Shown in pieces: positions 36,486 to 44,363 of a stretch of DNA of 64,000 bases (positions within the stretch are counted from its first letter, which is position 1; every line of letters starts with the position of its first letter). The position numbers and the translations under genes were made by a program. The DNA is from Coriobacteriaceae bacterium AM113-163 (lineage in GTDB: Bacteria > Actinomycetota > Coriobacteriia > Coriobacteriales > Coriobacteriaceae), in the NCBI GenBank assembly GCA_027673765.1, contig JAQDWB010000009.1, positions 1 to 64,000 on the forward strand, in the 5' to 3' direction. The notes beneath the pieces were generated by a model. That model had not been told where the DNA came from. It ran no database searches and saw only the letters and a list, made by a program, of their open reading frames with translations.

Positions 36486-37079
36486 TTAGCGCTTGATCTC
36501 GATATCGTCGAGCTTGACGTCCATGGCCTCAGTCTTGGCCTTGGCGATGTCATCGGCAAATTCCAGGGACTTCATCATGGCTTCGACGGCGTCCTTGTGC
36601 TCCTCGACGTTGTCGATGCGCACGTACACGCTGCCGCCCTCAACGTCGGTGAAGTACTCAGTCGTTACGCCGCCCGAGTGCGTGAAGTAAGCACTGCGCC
36701 AGGTCTTGCCGTTGTATTTAACGGGGTCGCTTTCGGTCCATCCGGAGTTGGCCTTCCACTTTGCCTCGTAGTCGAACAGCTCGTCGGCGTTCTTGTCGGG
36801 GTCGAAGACAGGAATGAAGCGGTCGCTCGCGTGTTCGCTTTCGGTGAACTTAAACTGGGCCCTGTCGGCCGTGTCGCCGGCAACGTCGGTAATCTCGACG
36901 CCCTCGGGGACCTCGACCTTAAACCAAATGAAGTCGGTCCTCATATCCACGGCTGACTTTTCTGCTCCGCCGCCACCGCTGCTGCCGGTAGCGCCACCGC
37001 TTCCGCCACAGCCCACCAGGGCAACCGCGGCAAAGAGGCTGATGCAGAGGGCGAGAATCGCTAAGGCCTTCTTTTTCAT
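36486..37079 (-). CDS. Lipoprotein, tandem paralogue 1
   Basis: A 197-residue lipoprotein with a signal ending in the lipobox LVGC (Cys24) followed by a Gly/Ser linker. The mature part begins TDFIWFKVEVPEGV and has a Y(N)GKTW core and a DVEGGSVYVRIDN strand. Its neighbour at 37323-37922 has the same layout and many of the same motifs, so the two are tandem duplicates. No family or function recognised. It would sit on the outer face of the membrane. The start has AAGGAGGAC upstream. Confidence 0.8.
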   Translation of the reverse strand: MKKKALAILALCISLFAAVALVGCGGSGGATGSSGGGGAEKSAVDMRTDFIWFKVEVPEGVEITDVAGDTADRAQFKFTESEHASDRFIPVFDPDKNADELFDYEAKWKANSGWTESDPVKYNGKTWRSAYFTHSGGVTTEYFTDVEGGSVYVRIDNVEEHKDAVEAMMKSLEFADDIAKAKTEAMDVKLDDIEIKR

Positions 37080-37151
37080 GGTCGTGTCCTCCTTGATCTG
37101 TAACCGCCCATGGATTACCTGCCTTTACTGTACGCGTGGACGGCTCGCTAG

Positions 37152-37170
37152 GGTGGGCCATGTGTCCCAT
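37152..37170. repeat. 19-bp direct repeat, copy 1
   Basis: GGTGGGCCATGTGTCCCAT is identical at 37152-37170 and 38119-38137, upstream of each lipoprotein paralogue (73 and 197 nt from the starts). It contains an imperfect 16-bp palindrome. Confidence 0.6.
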
Positions 37171-37215
37171 TCTGAGGGCCGGATTTGCGCCGACAAGTGG
37201 CAATATGCGCGGGTC

Positions 37216-37252
37216 CAAAAGAGGGGAGGGCCGATGCCTGTCGGCCCTTCCC
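37216..37252 (-). terminator. Terminator after second lipoprotein gene
   Basis: A stem of about 11 bp (37224-37234 with 37241-37252) precedes, on the minus strand, a short TCTTTTGG tail. Confidence 0.6.
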
Positions 37253-37322
37253 GGGGTTGGGTGCCCGTTGCTTTAATGGGGCGCATGTGCGCAGGTGCGC
37301 GTAGGCGCGTGCGGGTGTCCCG

Positions 37323-37922
37323 TTACTTGAGCTCGATGCTCGAAATCTCGACTTCGCGCGCCTCGGAAACTGCCTCTGCCATGTCATCGGGGAATTCGAT
37401 GGAGTTGAGGAGCGCCTCGGCTTCTTTCTTGTGCTGGTCGAAGTTCGAGATGAGGACGTAGACGCTTCCTGGTTCAACGTCGGTAAAAAGGATGGTTGAG
37501 ATGCCGCTGTTGTCTTCGTACGTTCCGACGAGCCACGTCCTGCCGTTATACTCGACGGACCCGCCGTCCTTCCACTGGAACGTATCACCTTTCTTTTCTG
37601 CCTGGTCGGCGTGGGATTCCTCGGCAGTCAGCGCTTTTTTCCAAACGGGGATAAAACGATCGGCCGAGGCGTTCTCGTCTTCGGGGAAGGTGAGCTGGAC
37701 CCTGTCGGCATTCTTGCCGGCGGAGTCGCTTACGCCGACGCCCGCGGGCATCTCGACCTTAAACCAGATAAAGTCGGTCTTCTTGGCGACGGGGGCCTTT
37801 TCCTTGCTCTCGCTCTTGGTGCTGCCGCCTCCGCCCGATGCGCTCCCGCCGCAGCCGACAAGGGCAAACGCGGCAAAGAGGGCGATGCAAAGGGAAAGGA
37901 TCGATAGGGTCTTTTTCTTCAT
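37323..37922 (-). CDS. Lipoprotein, tandem paralogue 2
   Basis: A 199-residue lipoprotein with lipobox LVGC (Cys24), a Gly/Ser/Lys linker, then KKTDFIWFKVEMPAGV, a YNGRTW core and DVEPGSVYVLISN, matching paralogue 1 along its length. The ATG at 37922 is used because it begins MKKKTLSILSL and follows AGGAGG; a longer ORF upstream has no signal peptide. Function unknown. Confidence 0.8.
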   Translation of the reverse strand: MKKKTLSILSLCIALFAAFALVGCGGSASGGGGSTKSESKEKAPVAKKTDFIWFKVEMPAGVGVSDSAGKNADRVQLTFPEDENASADRFIPVWKKALTAEESHADQAEKKGDTFQWKDGGSVEYNGRTWLVGTYEDNSGISTILFTDVEPGSVYVLISNFDQHKKEAEALLNSIEFPDDMAEAVSEAREVEISSIELK

Positions 37923-38118
37923 GGTGGCGTCCTCCTTGTCTGCCAGGGACATCGTGTGCCGCGGATCGCTGGGGCAGCGGTTACGCGTGCACATGATGCC
38001 TTTGTTTACCGTGCGGTTATTCCTCCATTCGTCGTCCGGTGCCGTGATGAGCTTGCCCCAACATAGGGCTCCTTACCTATATGTATGCCCCAGTTGCCGC
38101 TGCCCGGAAGTCTCGAAA

Positions 38119-38137
38119 GGTGGGCCATGTGTCCCAT
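38119..38137. repeat. 19-bp direct repeat, copy 2
   Basis: Identical to 37152-37170; see that entry. Together the copies flank the second lipoprotein gene and may mark the unit that was duplicated. Confidence 0.6.
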
Positions 38138-38192
38138 GTTTGCGGTGCCGACGTCTATCGTTCGTCATAGTAATTCGCGATGGCCAGGTGCG

Positions 38193-38221
38193 CTGACGCT
38201 CGAGTACTTATGGGCTAGACT
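38193..38221 (+). promoter_or_regulatory. fchA-folD promoter
   Basis: CTGACG (38193-38198) and TAGACT (38216-38221) are spaced 17 nt, leaving about 70 nt of leader. Confidence 0.45.
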
Positions 38222-38298
38222 TAGCACCATTACGTGTTCGATGCGGTTGGTCGGCGGTTGCCGCCCGACCGATGGATATGACTTGAAGGTGCGTGCGT

Positions 38299-38931
38299 AT
38301 GAGTCAAGAGATGATGGATAAGACCTGCCGCGGATTTGCCGAGGCGCTGGCCGCGCGCGAGCCGGTGCCCGGCGGCGGTAGCGCGAGCGCCTTTGTGGGC
38401 GCGCTGGGCGCCTCGCTTTGCGGGATGGTCGCCCGCTATGGGGCGACCAATCCCGCGCTTGCTGATCGTGCGGATGACCTGACGCGTGCGTTTGCCCAGG
38501 CTGATGAGTTGGCCCAGGAGCTCGTCGAGTTGGTTGCCGAGGACGTTCGTGCCTATGGGCAGGTGTCCGCGGCGTACGGTATTCCGCGTGACGATCCGGC
38601 TCGAGCGACCGCGATTCAGGATGCGCTGCATGTGGCCGCTATGCCGCCGTATCGCATTATGGATGCCTGCGGGCGTGCGCTGGCGCTGCTCGAGGACATG
38701 GCCGACAAGGGTTCGCGTCAGCTGCTGTCCGATGTGGCGTGCGGCGCCGTGTTCTGCCGTTCTGCTATGCAGGGCGCGAGCTTGACGCTCTTTGCGAACA
38801 CCACGTCTATGAAGGATCGTGCACGCGCCGAGGAGCTCGAGGCAGCGTGCGATGAGCTGCTGGATACGTGGTTGCCGCGCGCCGATGCGCTGGCGCGCCG
38901 CGCCGCCGACGCTGCAAGGAAGAGAGGATAG
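38299..38931 (+). CDS. fchA: Methenyltetrahydrofolate cyclohydrolase (FTCD_C family)
   Basis: A 210-residue all-helical protein of the formiminotransferase-cyclodeaminase C-terminal family. The signature PVPGGGSASAFVGALGASLC is near residues 23-42. Stand-alone members (FchA) hydrolyse 5,10-methenyl-THF to 10-formyl-THF or act as formimido-THF cyclodeaminases. It is 2 nt upstream of folD, and FolD here lacks two of the residues for that same reaction, which favours the cyclohydrolase role. The ATG at 38299 is preferred (GAAGG 9 nt upstream) over a GTG at 38293. No histidine-degradation genes are adjacent. Confidence 0.88.
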   Translation: MSQEMMDKTCRGFAEALAAREPVPGGGSASAFVGALGASLCGMVARYGATNPALADRADDLTRAFAQADELAQELVELVAEDVRAYGQVSAAYGIPRDDPARATAIQDALHVAAMPPYRIMDACGRALALLEDMADKGSRQLLSDVACGAVFCRSAMQGASLTLFANTTSMKDRARAEELEAACDELLDTWLPRADALARRAADAARKRG

Positions 38932-38933
38932 CC

Positions 38934-39788
38934 ATGGCTGAACTGCTGAAGGGTGCTTCCGTTGCTCGCGCTTTGACTGAGGAACTTGCTGCTCGCTGCG
39001 CAGTCCTGCGCGAGCGGGGCGTTGTTCCGACGTTGGCTATCGTGCGTGTGGGTGAGCGCGAGGACGACCTATCCTACGAGCGCGGTGCGCTCAAGCGCTG
39101 CGAAAAAGTGGGAATTGAGGCTCGTCGCGTTTTGCTTTCTGCCGATGTTTCGCAGGACGAGCTGTTGACGGCCATCGAGGACATTAACGCCGACCCAGCT
39201 GTTCATGGCTGCCTGATGTTTCGCCCGCTGCCTGTTGGGCTTGATGAGGATGCGGTTGCCTCGGCACTCGATCCCGCCAAGGACGTTGACTCCATGACGC
39301 CGGCTTCGCTGCTCACCACGCTTTCGGGGCGCGGTGAGGGTTTTGCCCCCTGCACAGCCGAAGCCGTGCTTGCTTTGCTGGATCATTATGGCGTTGAGCT
39401 GGATGGAGCTAAGGTTGCTGTGGTCGGGCGCTCGCTGGTGATCGGGCGTCCTGTTGCTGCCATGCTTACGGCGCGCAATGCGACCGTGACGACGTGCCAT
39501 ACACATACGCGCGACCTTGCTGCCGAGTGCCGTGCGGCTGATATTGTGGTTGCCGCCGTTGGACGCGCGCGCACGATTGGCGTGGATGCCGTTCGCGAGG
39601 ACCAGACGATCATTGATGTGGGCATTAACTGGGATGAGGACGCTGGCAAGCTGGTGGGTGACGTCGATTTTGTTGCCGCGGAGCCGGTTGTTGGTGCCAT
39701 CACCCCCGTGCCGGGCGGCGTGGGCGCCGTGACAACGGCGATTCTCGCCAAACACGTGATCGAAGCGGCCGAGCGTGCATCGAAATAG
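38934..39788 (+). CDS. folD: Methylene-THF dehydrogenase FolD, cyclohydrolase residues lost
   Basis: FolD-family NADP-dependent dehydrogenase, 284 residues. The Rossmann part is normal: VVGRSLVIGRPVAAML (about 162-177), IIDVGIN and ITPVPGGVGAVT. The active site is not: where the family has Tyr-x3-Lys-x-Lys, this has YERGALK (Tyr48, Ala52 in place of the catalytic Lys), and where it has LVQLPLP this has LMFRPLP (Phe95 in place of Gln). Alignment to E. coli FolD over these stretches needs no gaps. The Asp in KDVDS is kept. Loss of Lys and Gln is known to abolish cyclohydrolase and leave dehydrogenase activity, so it is probably monofunctional and works with FchA. AGAGAGGA precedes the ATG. Confidence 0.92.
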   Translation: MAELLKGASVARALTEELAARCAVLRERGVVPTLAIVRVGEREDDLSYERGALKRCEKVGIEARRVLLSADVSQDELLTAIEDINADPAVHGCLMFRPLPVGLDEDAVASALDPAKDVDSMTPASLLTTLSGRGEGFAPCTAEAVLALLDHYGVELDGAKVAVVGRSLVIGRPVAAMLTARNATVTTCHTHTRDLAAECRAADIVVAAVGRARTIGVDAVREDQTIIDVGINWDEDAGKLVGDVDFVAAEPVVGAITPVPGGVGAVTTAILAKHVIEAAERASK

Positions 39789-39887
39789 GTTTTTGACCAC
39801 AAGGGCTGCCGAGGCCGCGGTTTCGCCCTTTCTGCGCCGAAGCGATACACTGTTATCGTTTGATTTCTTCACTCAAGGAGGATGCGC

Positions 39888-41411
39888 ATGCCGTGCACAA
39901 CGATTCTGGTTGGTAAGAACGCGAGCTACGACGGGTCGACGTTGGTTGCTCGCAACGAGGACTCGTCCAACGGGGTGTTTGAGCCCAAGCGCATGCGCGT
40001 GGTGCATCCCGACGAGCAGCCGCGCGTCTACACGAGCGTCCTGAGTCACCTGACCGTTGAGCTGCCCGATAACCCCATGCGCTACACGAGCGTCCCCGAT
40101 GTTGTCCCGGGCCACGGCATCTGGGCCGAGGCCGGTTTCAACGAGCTCAATGTGGGCATGTCCGCAACCGAGACGCTCACCACCAACGAGCGCGTTCGCG
40201 GCGCCGACCCGCTCGTCGACTACGTGCCCGCCAAGGGCAACGAGGGCGAGGACGGCTATGTTCCGGCGCAGCCCGGCGGTCTGGGCGAGGAGGACATGGT
40301 GACCCTGGTGCTGCCATATGCCAAATCCGCCCGCGACGGCGTACGCATTCTGGGTGACCTGCTCGAGCGTTATGGCACCTACGAGAACAACGGCATCGCC
40401 TTTAGCGACGTGGACGAGATCTGGTGGCTCGAGACCATCGGCGGTCACCACTGGATCGCCAAGCGCGTGCCCGATGACGCTTATGTGACCATGCCCAACC
40501 AGCTGGGTATCGATAGCTTTGACCTGGATGACGCCGAGGGCGCCCAGGCCGACCACATGTGCTCCGCCGACCTGCGCTCCTGGATGGCCGAGTGGCATCT
40601 GGACCTGACGCTGGGCGTCGAGGGCGACGGTCCGGCCGCGGTCTTCAACCCGCGCGAGGCCTTTGGCTCGCACAGCGACAGCGACCACGTCTACAACACG
40701 CCGCGCGCCTGGTATATGCAGCGCTGCCTTAACCCCAGCGATGTGTGGGACGGTCCCGAGGCCGACTACACGCCCGAGAGCGATGACATCCCCTGGAGCC
40801 GCGTGCCTGAGCGCAAGGTGACCATCGAGGACATCAAGTACGTGCTTTCGAGCCACTACCAGGGCACGGAGTACGACTGCTACGGCAGCAAGGGTACGCC
40901 CGCCACACGCGGCGCCTATCGTCCCATCGGCATCAACCGTAACAGCCAGCTCGCCGTGCTGCAGCTGCGCCCCTATGCGCAGCCGGCCTACCGCGCCGTG
41001 CAGTGGATGGCCTTTGGCTCCAACTCGTTTAACGCGCTGGTTCCGCTGTACGCCAACGTCGAGACCATGCCCGAGTATTATGCCGACACGCAGGCTCGCG
41101 TGACGTCCGAAAACTTCTACTGGGCCAACCGCCTGATCGGCGCGCTGGCCGACGTCCGCTTCCATGAGTGCGGCCGCGCTGTGGAGGACTACCAGGAGAA
41201 GGTCGGTGGCATGGGCCACAAGCAGATCCATGACGTCGATGCTGCCGTAGCCGCTCTGCCCGAGGCCGAGGTGCCTGCCGAGCTTGCACGCGCCAACGAG
41301 GCCTTTGCCGAGCGTGTTCGTGTAGAGACCGATGCTCTACTGGGCAAGGTGCTCTACACCACGAGCTGCGCCATGAAGAACTCTTTCGCGATGAACGACA
41401 ACGTGAGGTAG
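39888..41411 (+). CDS. C69 family dipeptidase
   Basis: Ntn-hydrolase-type dipeptidase of family C69 (PepD of lactobacilli), 507 residues. The nucleophile is the near-terminal cysteine: the product begins MPCTTILVGKNASYDGSTLVARNED, so processing would expose Cys3. The NED and YTSVPDVVPGHG stretches are family typical, and SFNALVPLYANV appears near 380. I chose the ATG at 39888 because AAGGAGGA lies 6 nt upstream and the cysteine must be close to the end; an ATG two codons earlier overlaps the ribosome site. Probably cytosolic peptide degradation. Confidence 0.9.
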   Translation: MPCTTILVGKNASYDGSTLVARNEDSSNGVFEPKRMRVVHPDEQPRVYTSVLSHLTVELPDNPMRYTSVPDVVPGHGIWAEAGFNELNVGMSATETLTTNERVRGADPLVDYVPAKGNEGEDGYVPAQPGGLGEEDMVTLVLPYAKSARDGVRILGDLLERYGTYENNGIAFSDVDEIWWLETIGGHHWIAKRVPDDAYVTMPNQLGIDSFDLDDAEGAQADHMCSADLRSWMAEWHLDLTLGVEGDGPAAVFNPREAFGSHSDSDHVYNTPRAWYMQRCLNPSDVWDGPEADYTPESDDIPWSRVPERKVTIEDIKYVLSSHYQGTEYDCYGSKGTPATRGAYRPIGINRNSQLAVLQLRPYAQPAYRAVQWMAFGSNSFNALVPLYANVETMPEYYADTQARVTSENFYWANRLIGALADVRFHECGRAVEDYQEKVGGMGHKQIHDVDAAVAALPEAEVPAELARANEAFAERVRVETDALLGKVLYTTSCAMKNSFAMNDNVR

Positions 41412-41445
41412 GGATTTCCCGTCGATCGAATAGCGCTTAAACGCT

Positions 41446-41475
41446 TTGTCGCTTTCACTCAATCTTGGGTACAAG
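41446..41475 (+). promoter_or_regulatory. Promoter for phasin-like/aarF pair
   Basis: TTGTCG (41446-41451) and TACAAG (41470-41475) are spaced 18 nt. Confidence 0.45.
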
Positions 41476-41510
41476 AAGGCCAATGCAGTTGTTCATGATT
41501 GGAGCCAACC

Positions 41511-41927
41511 ATGGTTATGAAACTCGATCAGCTTGTTAACGGTGCCATCAACGTGGGCTTCGGCGCCGCCGCCGTTGCCGTCGAGGGCAGCAAGAAAGTT
41601 CTCGACGACCTCAGTACCAAGGGCGAGCAGGTCCGCAAGGATGCCGGCACCCCCGATATCGCCCGCAGTGTGTCCGACATGTTCGAGCAGGCCGGTGGCA
41701 CCATCTCCGACCTGACCGAGCGCCTGGGCATGCAGGGTGAGACTGCGGCACAGCGAGTGCTCGACGAGCTCATCCTGGCCCGCGTCCGCGTTATGACCGC
41801 CCCCGAGCGCACGGCCTTCCTGGCCCATGTGCGCGATATCGTCGATTCGGTCGAGGACAACGTGACCTCGGTGCCCGTCGAGTCTGTTGAGCCCGACGAC
41901 GCAGGGGACGCCGAAGAGGCCGAGTAG
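41511..41927 (+). CDS. Phasin-like helical protein
   Basis: A 138-residue protein, almost all helix, with a Gly/Ala-rich first half (NGAINVGFGAAAVAVEGSKKVLDDL) and an acidic C-terminal tail. It resembles the phasin-like or 'polyhydroxyalkanoate synthesis regulator' proteins of Firmicutes and Actinobacteria. It ends 8 nt before an AarF/UbiB kinase gene, a pairing known in those groups. No PHA synthase is in the window, so storage granules are not implied. The first helix could bind a membrane surface. Confidence 0.6.
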   Translation: MVMKLDQLVNGAINVGFGAAAVAVEGSKKVLDDLSTKGEQVRKDAGTPDIARSVSDMFEQAGGTISDLTERLGMQGETAAQRVLDELILARVRVMTAPERTAFLAHVRDIVDSVEDNVTSVPVESVEPDDAGDAEEAE

Positions 41928-41935
41928 TAGCGCAG

Positions 41936-43699
41936 ATGGCAGATTCCACCACCGATTACAACAATCAAGATCCCTTGTGTGACGAGGCGGCGGTTGTCGA
42001 CGAGGTCGATGCCGCCGTCTCGGGCGCTCGCAAGAAGCCGCGCGCTGTCGATATGGTCCCCGAGGAGCCCGACGCGATGGCGCCGGATGAGGAATACCAG
42101 CTCACGCCGGCAGGTCGTCGTGAGCGCATTGGGCAGATCGTTCGCCTGATCAAAAAGTATCGCGTGTGGGACAACCTCACGCCGGTGCGCCTGCGTCGTC
42201 TGCTTGAAGAGCTCGGCCCTATGTTCGTCAAGATGGGGCAGATTCTGGCTAACCGCTCCGAGATTTTGCCGCAGCGGTTTTGCGACGAGCTGCGTCGTCT
42301 GCGCTCCGATGTAGAGCCGGTGCCGTATGAGGTAGTGCTCCGGTGTCTGGAAGAGGAGTACGGCCAGCGCCTGGGGCAGATGTTCGACGCGATCGATCCC
42401 AACCCGCTCGGAAGCGCTTCTCTTGCACAGGTGCACCGCGCCCGCCTGGTGACCGGCGAGGACGTGGCCGTTAAGGTGCAGCGCCCCGGTGCGCAGCAGG
42501 TGATGGCTCAGGACATCGACATCATTCGCTCGGTGGTGCGCATCGTCTCAAAGTTTGTCAATACCGATCAGTTTGTGGACTTGCATGGCGTGGTCGAGGA
42601 GCTGTGGACCTCGTTTCGCGAGGAGACCAACTTTTTGGCCGAGGCCAAAAACCTCAACGATTTCTATGAGTTCCATAAGAGCGTGCGCGGCGTGTCGTGC
42701 CCCAAATCTTACCTGGACCTTTGCACCGAGCATGTCGTGGTCATGGACTACATTGACGGCATCTCGATTGCCGATCCCGAGCGCCTGGTGGCCGAGGGCT
42801 ATGACCTGGAAAAGATCGGCTCGGCGATTGTCGAGGACTATTCGACGCAGGTGCTCGACGACGGCTTTTTCCATGCCGACCCGCATGCGGGAAACATCAT
42901 TCTCAAGGACGGCATCGTCTACTTTATTGACCTGGGCATGGTTGGGCGCATGTCGAGCCACGACCGCGGTATCGTTAAGGACATGATTTTCGCCGTGGCC
43001 GAGGGCGACGTGCCCAAGCTCAAGGATTCGCTTATGCGCTTTGCCGTGACGCGCGGCGACTCGGCCGAGCTCGACCATTCGGCCTTTCTGTCCGATTTGG
43101 ACTTTATCGTTGCCGACTTTGCGGGCCTCGACCTTAAGGACCTGGATATCGGCGAGTTTTTGACCTCGCTGCTAAACCTGGCGCGCAAAAACGACGTTGA
43201 GCTGCCGAGTGTGGTGACGATGTTTGCCCGCGGCATGGTGACACTCGAGGGTCTGCTGACCGAGTACATGCCCAACGTCAACATGATCCAGATTATCCAG
43301 ACGCACATCAAAAACGAGAAGAGCACCTATGCGCGCATGCGCGATATGGGGCGCGATCTTGCCGCGAGCAGCTATCGCGCGGCAAAAGGCTCGCTCGAGG
43401 CGGCCGAGTATCTGGGCTTGGCGTCGCGCATGCTCACGCGTGGCCAGCTTAAGGTGAACACGCAGATTATGAGCAGCGATAAGGCGCTGCGACAGCTGGG
43501 CGGAATTATCGATCGCATGTCGATGGCAATTGTAATCGCCGGCCTGTTTATCGGTTCGTCGGTGGTGTACTACGCGCGCATCGAGCCGGTCGTGTTTGGT
43601 ATCCCGGTCATTGGCTTTATGGGCTACGTGAGCGCGCTGGTGCTGGCGCTGATGCTGGGCCGCGAGATCTGGCGCAACAGTCACGGCGGCAAGCATTAA
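41936..43699 (+). CDS. AarF/ABC1/UbiB family atypical kinase
   Basis: A 587-residue protein-kinase-like ATPase. Family motifs: PMFVKMGQILANR near 96, the Ala-rich loop region GSASLAQVHRARL near 160, catalytic Lys in VAVKVQRPG, EETNFLAEAKNLNDFY, DPHAGNIILKDG and FIDLGMVG (the metal-binding Asp). Two C-terminal membrane helices (about 527-580) anchor it. In ubiquinone makers UbiB supports quinone synthesis; a Coriobacteriia-like organism would use menaquinone, if any, so the role here is probably lipid or isoprenoid handling. The gene follows the phasin-like gene by 8 nt. Confidence 0.88.
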   Translation: MADSTTDYNNQDPLCDEAAVVDEVDAAVSGARKKPRAVDMVPEEPDAMAPDEEYQLTPAGRRERIGQIVRLIKKYRVWDNLTPVRLRRLLEELGPMFVKMGQILANRSEILPQRFCDELRRLRSDVEPVPYEVVLRCLEEEYGQRLGQMFDAIDPNPLGSASLAQVHRARLVTGEDVAVKVQRPGAQQVMAQDIDIIRSVVRIVSKFVNTDQFVDLHGVVEELWTSFREETNFLAEAKNLNDFYEFHKSVRGVSCPKSYLDLCTEHVVVMDYIDGISIADPERLVAEGYDLEKIGSAIVEDYSTQVLDDGFFHADPHAGNIILKDGIVYFIDLGMVGRMSSHDRGIVKDMIFAVAEGDVPKLKDSLMRFAVTRGDSAELDHSAFLSDLDFIVADFAGLDLKDLDIGEFLTSLLNLARKNDVELPSVVTMFARGMVTLEGLLTEYMPNVNMIQIIQTHIKNEKSTYARMRDMGRDLAASSYRAAKGSLEAAEYLGLASRMLTRGQLKVNTQIMSSDKALRQLGGIIDRMSMAIVIAGLFIGSSVVYYARIEPVVFGIPVIGFMGYVSALVLALMLGREIWRNSHGGKH

Positions 43700-43765
43700 C
43701 GATTTCCCGGGGTCGGGGAAACGGGTTATTTTGCCTTGCGTCGCGCCGGCGTGGGCTGGTCCGAA

Positions 43766-43919
43766 CAAAACTATGCCGGTTTACGGGGCTGGAGTGCCGA
43801 ACCTCGACCATGCCGAAATTCGCGCTTTTAAAACCGCAGGTAGATGAGTCGTTGGTTTTCGAAAATGGCAGATATGGTTGCGAGGTGCTGAATCATCCCC
43901 GTAATCCGGCATAGTTTTG
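43766..43919. repeat. 154-bp element with 23-bp terminal inverted repeats
   Basis: The ends (43766-43788 and 43897-43919) are 23-bp inverted repeats with one mismatch, beginning CAAAACTATGCCGG. Inside them ACCTCG-ACCAT (43801-43811) pairs with ATGGT-TG-CGAGGT (43874-43886), so the whole element could fold into a long imperfect hairpin. It carries no ORF. It lies between aarF and the cobalamin riboswitch. It looks like a small non-autonomous mobile element (MITE) or a structured RNA. No clear target-site duplication. Confidence 0.75.
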
Positions 43920-44014
43920 AAACGGGCTATTCTTGCAAGGTCCGCCGACAGCCCTTCCTATCGCAAACCATAGCTTTTACCTTGGGCTTCGCCTGCGTGC
44001 GGGGCCCTTTTGCG

Positions 44015-44023
44015 TGCTACCAT
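44015..44023 (+). promoter_or_regulatory. Extended -10 promoter before the cobalamin riboswitch
   Basis: TGC plus TACCAT (44018-44023) forms an extended -10; a good -35 is not evident. Transcription would start about 20 nt before the riboswitch P1 stem. Confidence 0.4.
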
Positions 44024-44047
44024 ACTGACAGTAATAATCGATGGCCT

Positions 44048-44220
44048 AGATGGTGGTGCGGAGACGCACGAATGCGCGGTTTTCCTGCGCGTTTGGGAGA
44101 ATCGGGGTGCAAGTCCTCGGCTGTACCAGTAACCGTAATTCCTCTTGGCCCGGGATGTTCGCGTCGCAGATCGGACGGCGCGCCCGGGTCGGTAAGGTTA
44201 AGTCGGATCGCCTCCCATCT
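44048..44220 (+). promoter_or_regulatory. Cobalamin riboswitch
   Basis: The conserved core is readable: GGGAGAATCGGGGTGCAAG followed by TCCTCGGCTGTACC and AGTAACCGTAA (44095-44138), matching the consensus GGGAAnnnGGTGnAAnTCC...GCnG...CC...ACnGT. A B12 box (AAGTCGGATCGCCTCCC, 44200-44216) ends it. The closing P1 stem is AGATGG at 44048-44053 with CCATCT at 44215-44220. It controls the surface-protein operon starting at 44364. The 140 nt between the aptamer and the start codon form the expression platform, including a GGGGG/CCCC hairpin near 44272-44282. Confidence 0.88.
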
Positions 44221-44363
44221 TGTGCGCGACCGCGGCGCATGCCGCCGGTACGCGTTGGGCTCTGGAGGGAAGGGGGACCCCGATGGGGGAACTCGAGCGC
44301 AACATGCGCGATGACGTGGGGCAGCCGCTGGGCAATGTCCCAAGTTCAGACAATAGGAGACAA

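Larger units (their letters stand above)
37923..38298. other. Intergenic region between second lipoprotein and fchA
   Basis: A 376-nt stretch without a gene. It contains the lipoprotein ribosome site, a short hairpin near 38060-38095 (GGGGCAT/ATGCCCC type), the second copy of the 19-bp repeat, the fchA promoter (38193-38221) and a GGTCGG/CCGACC hairpin at about 38250-38273 in the fchA leader. Confidence 0.5.
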
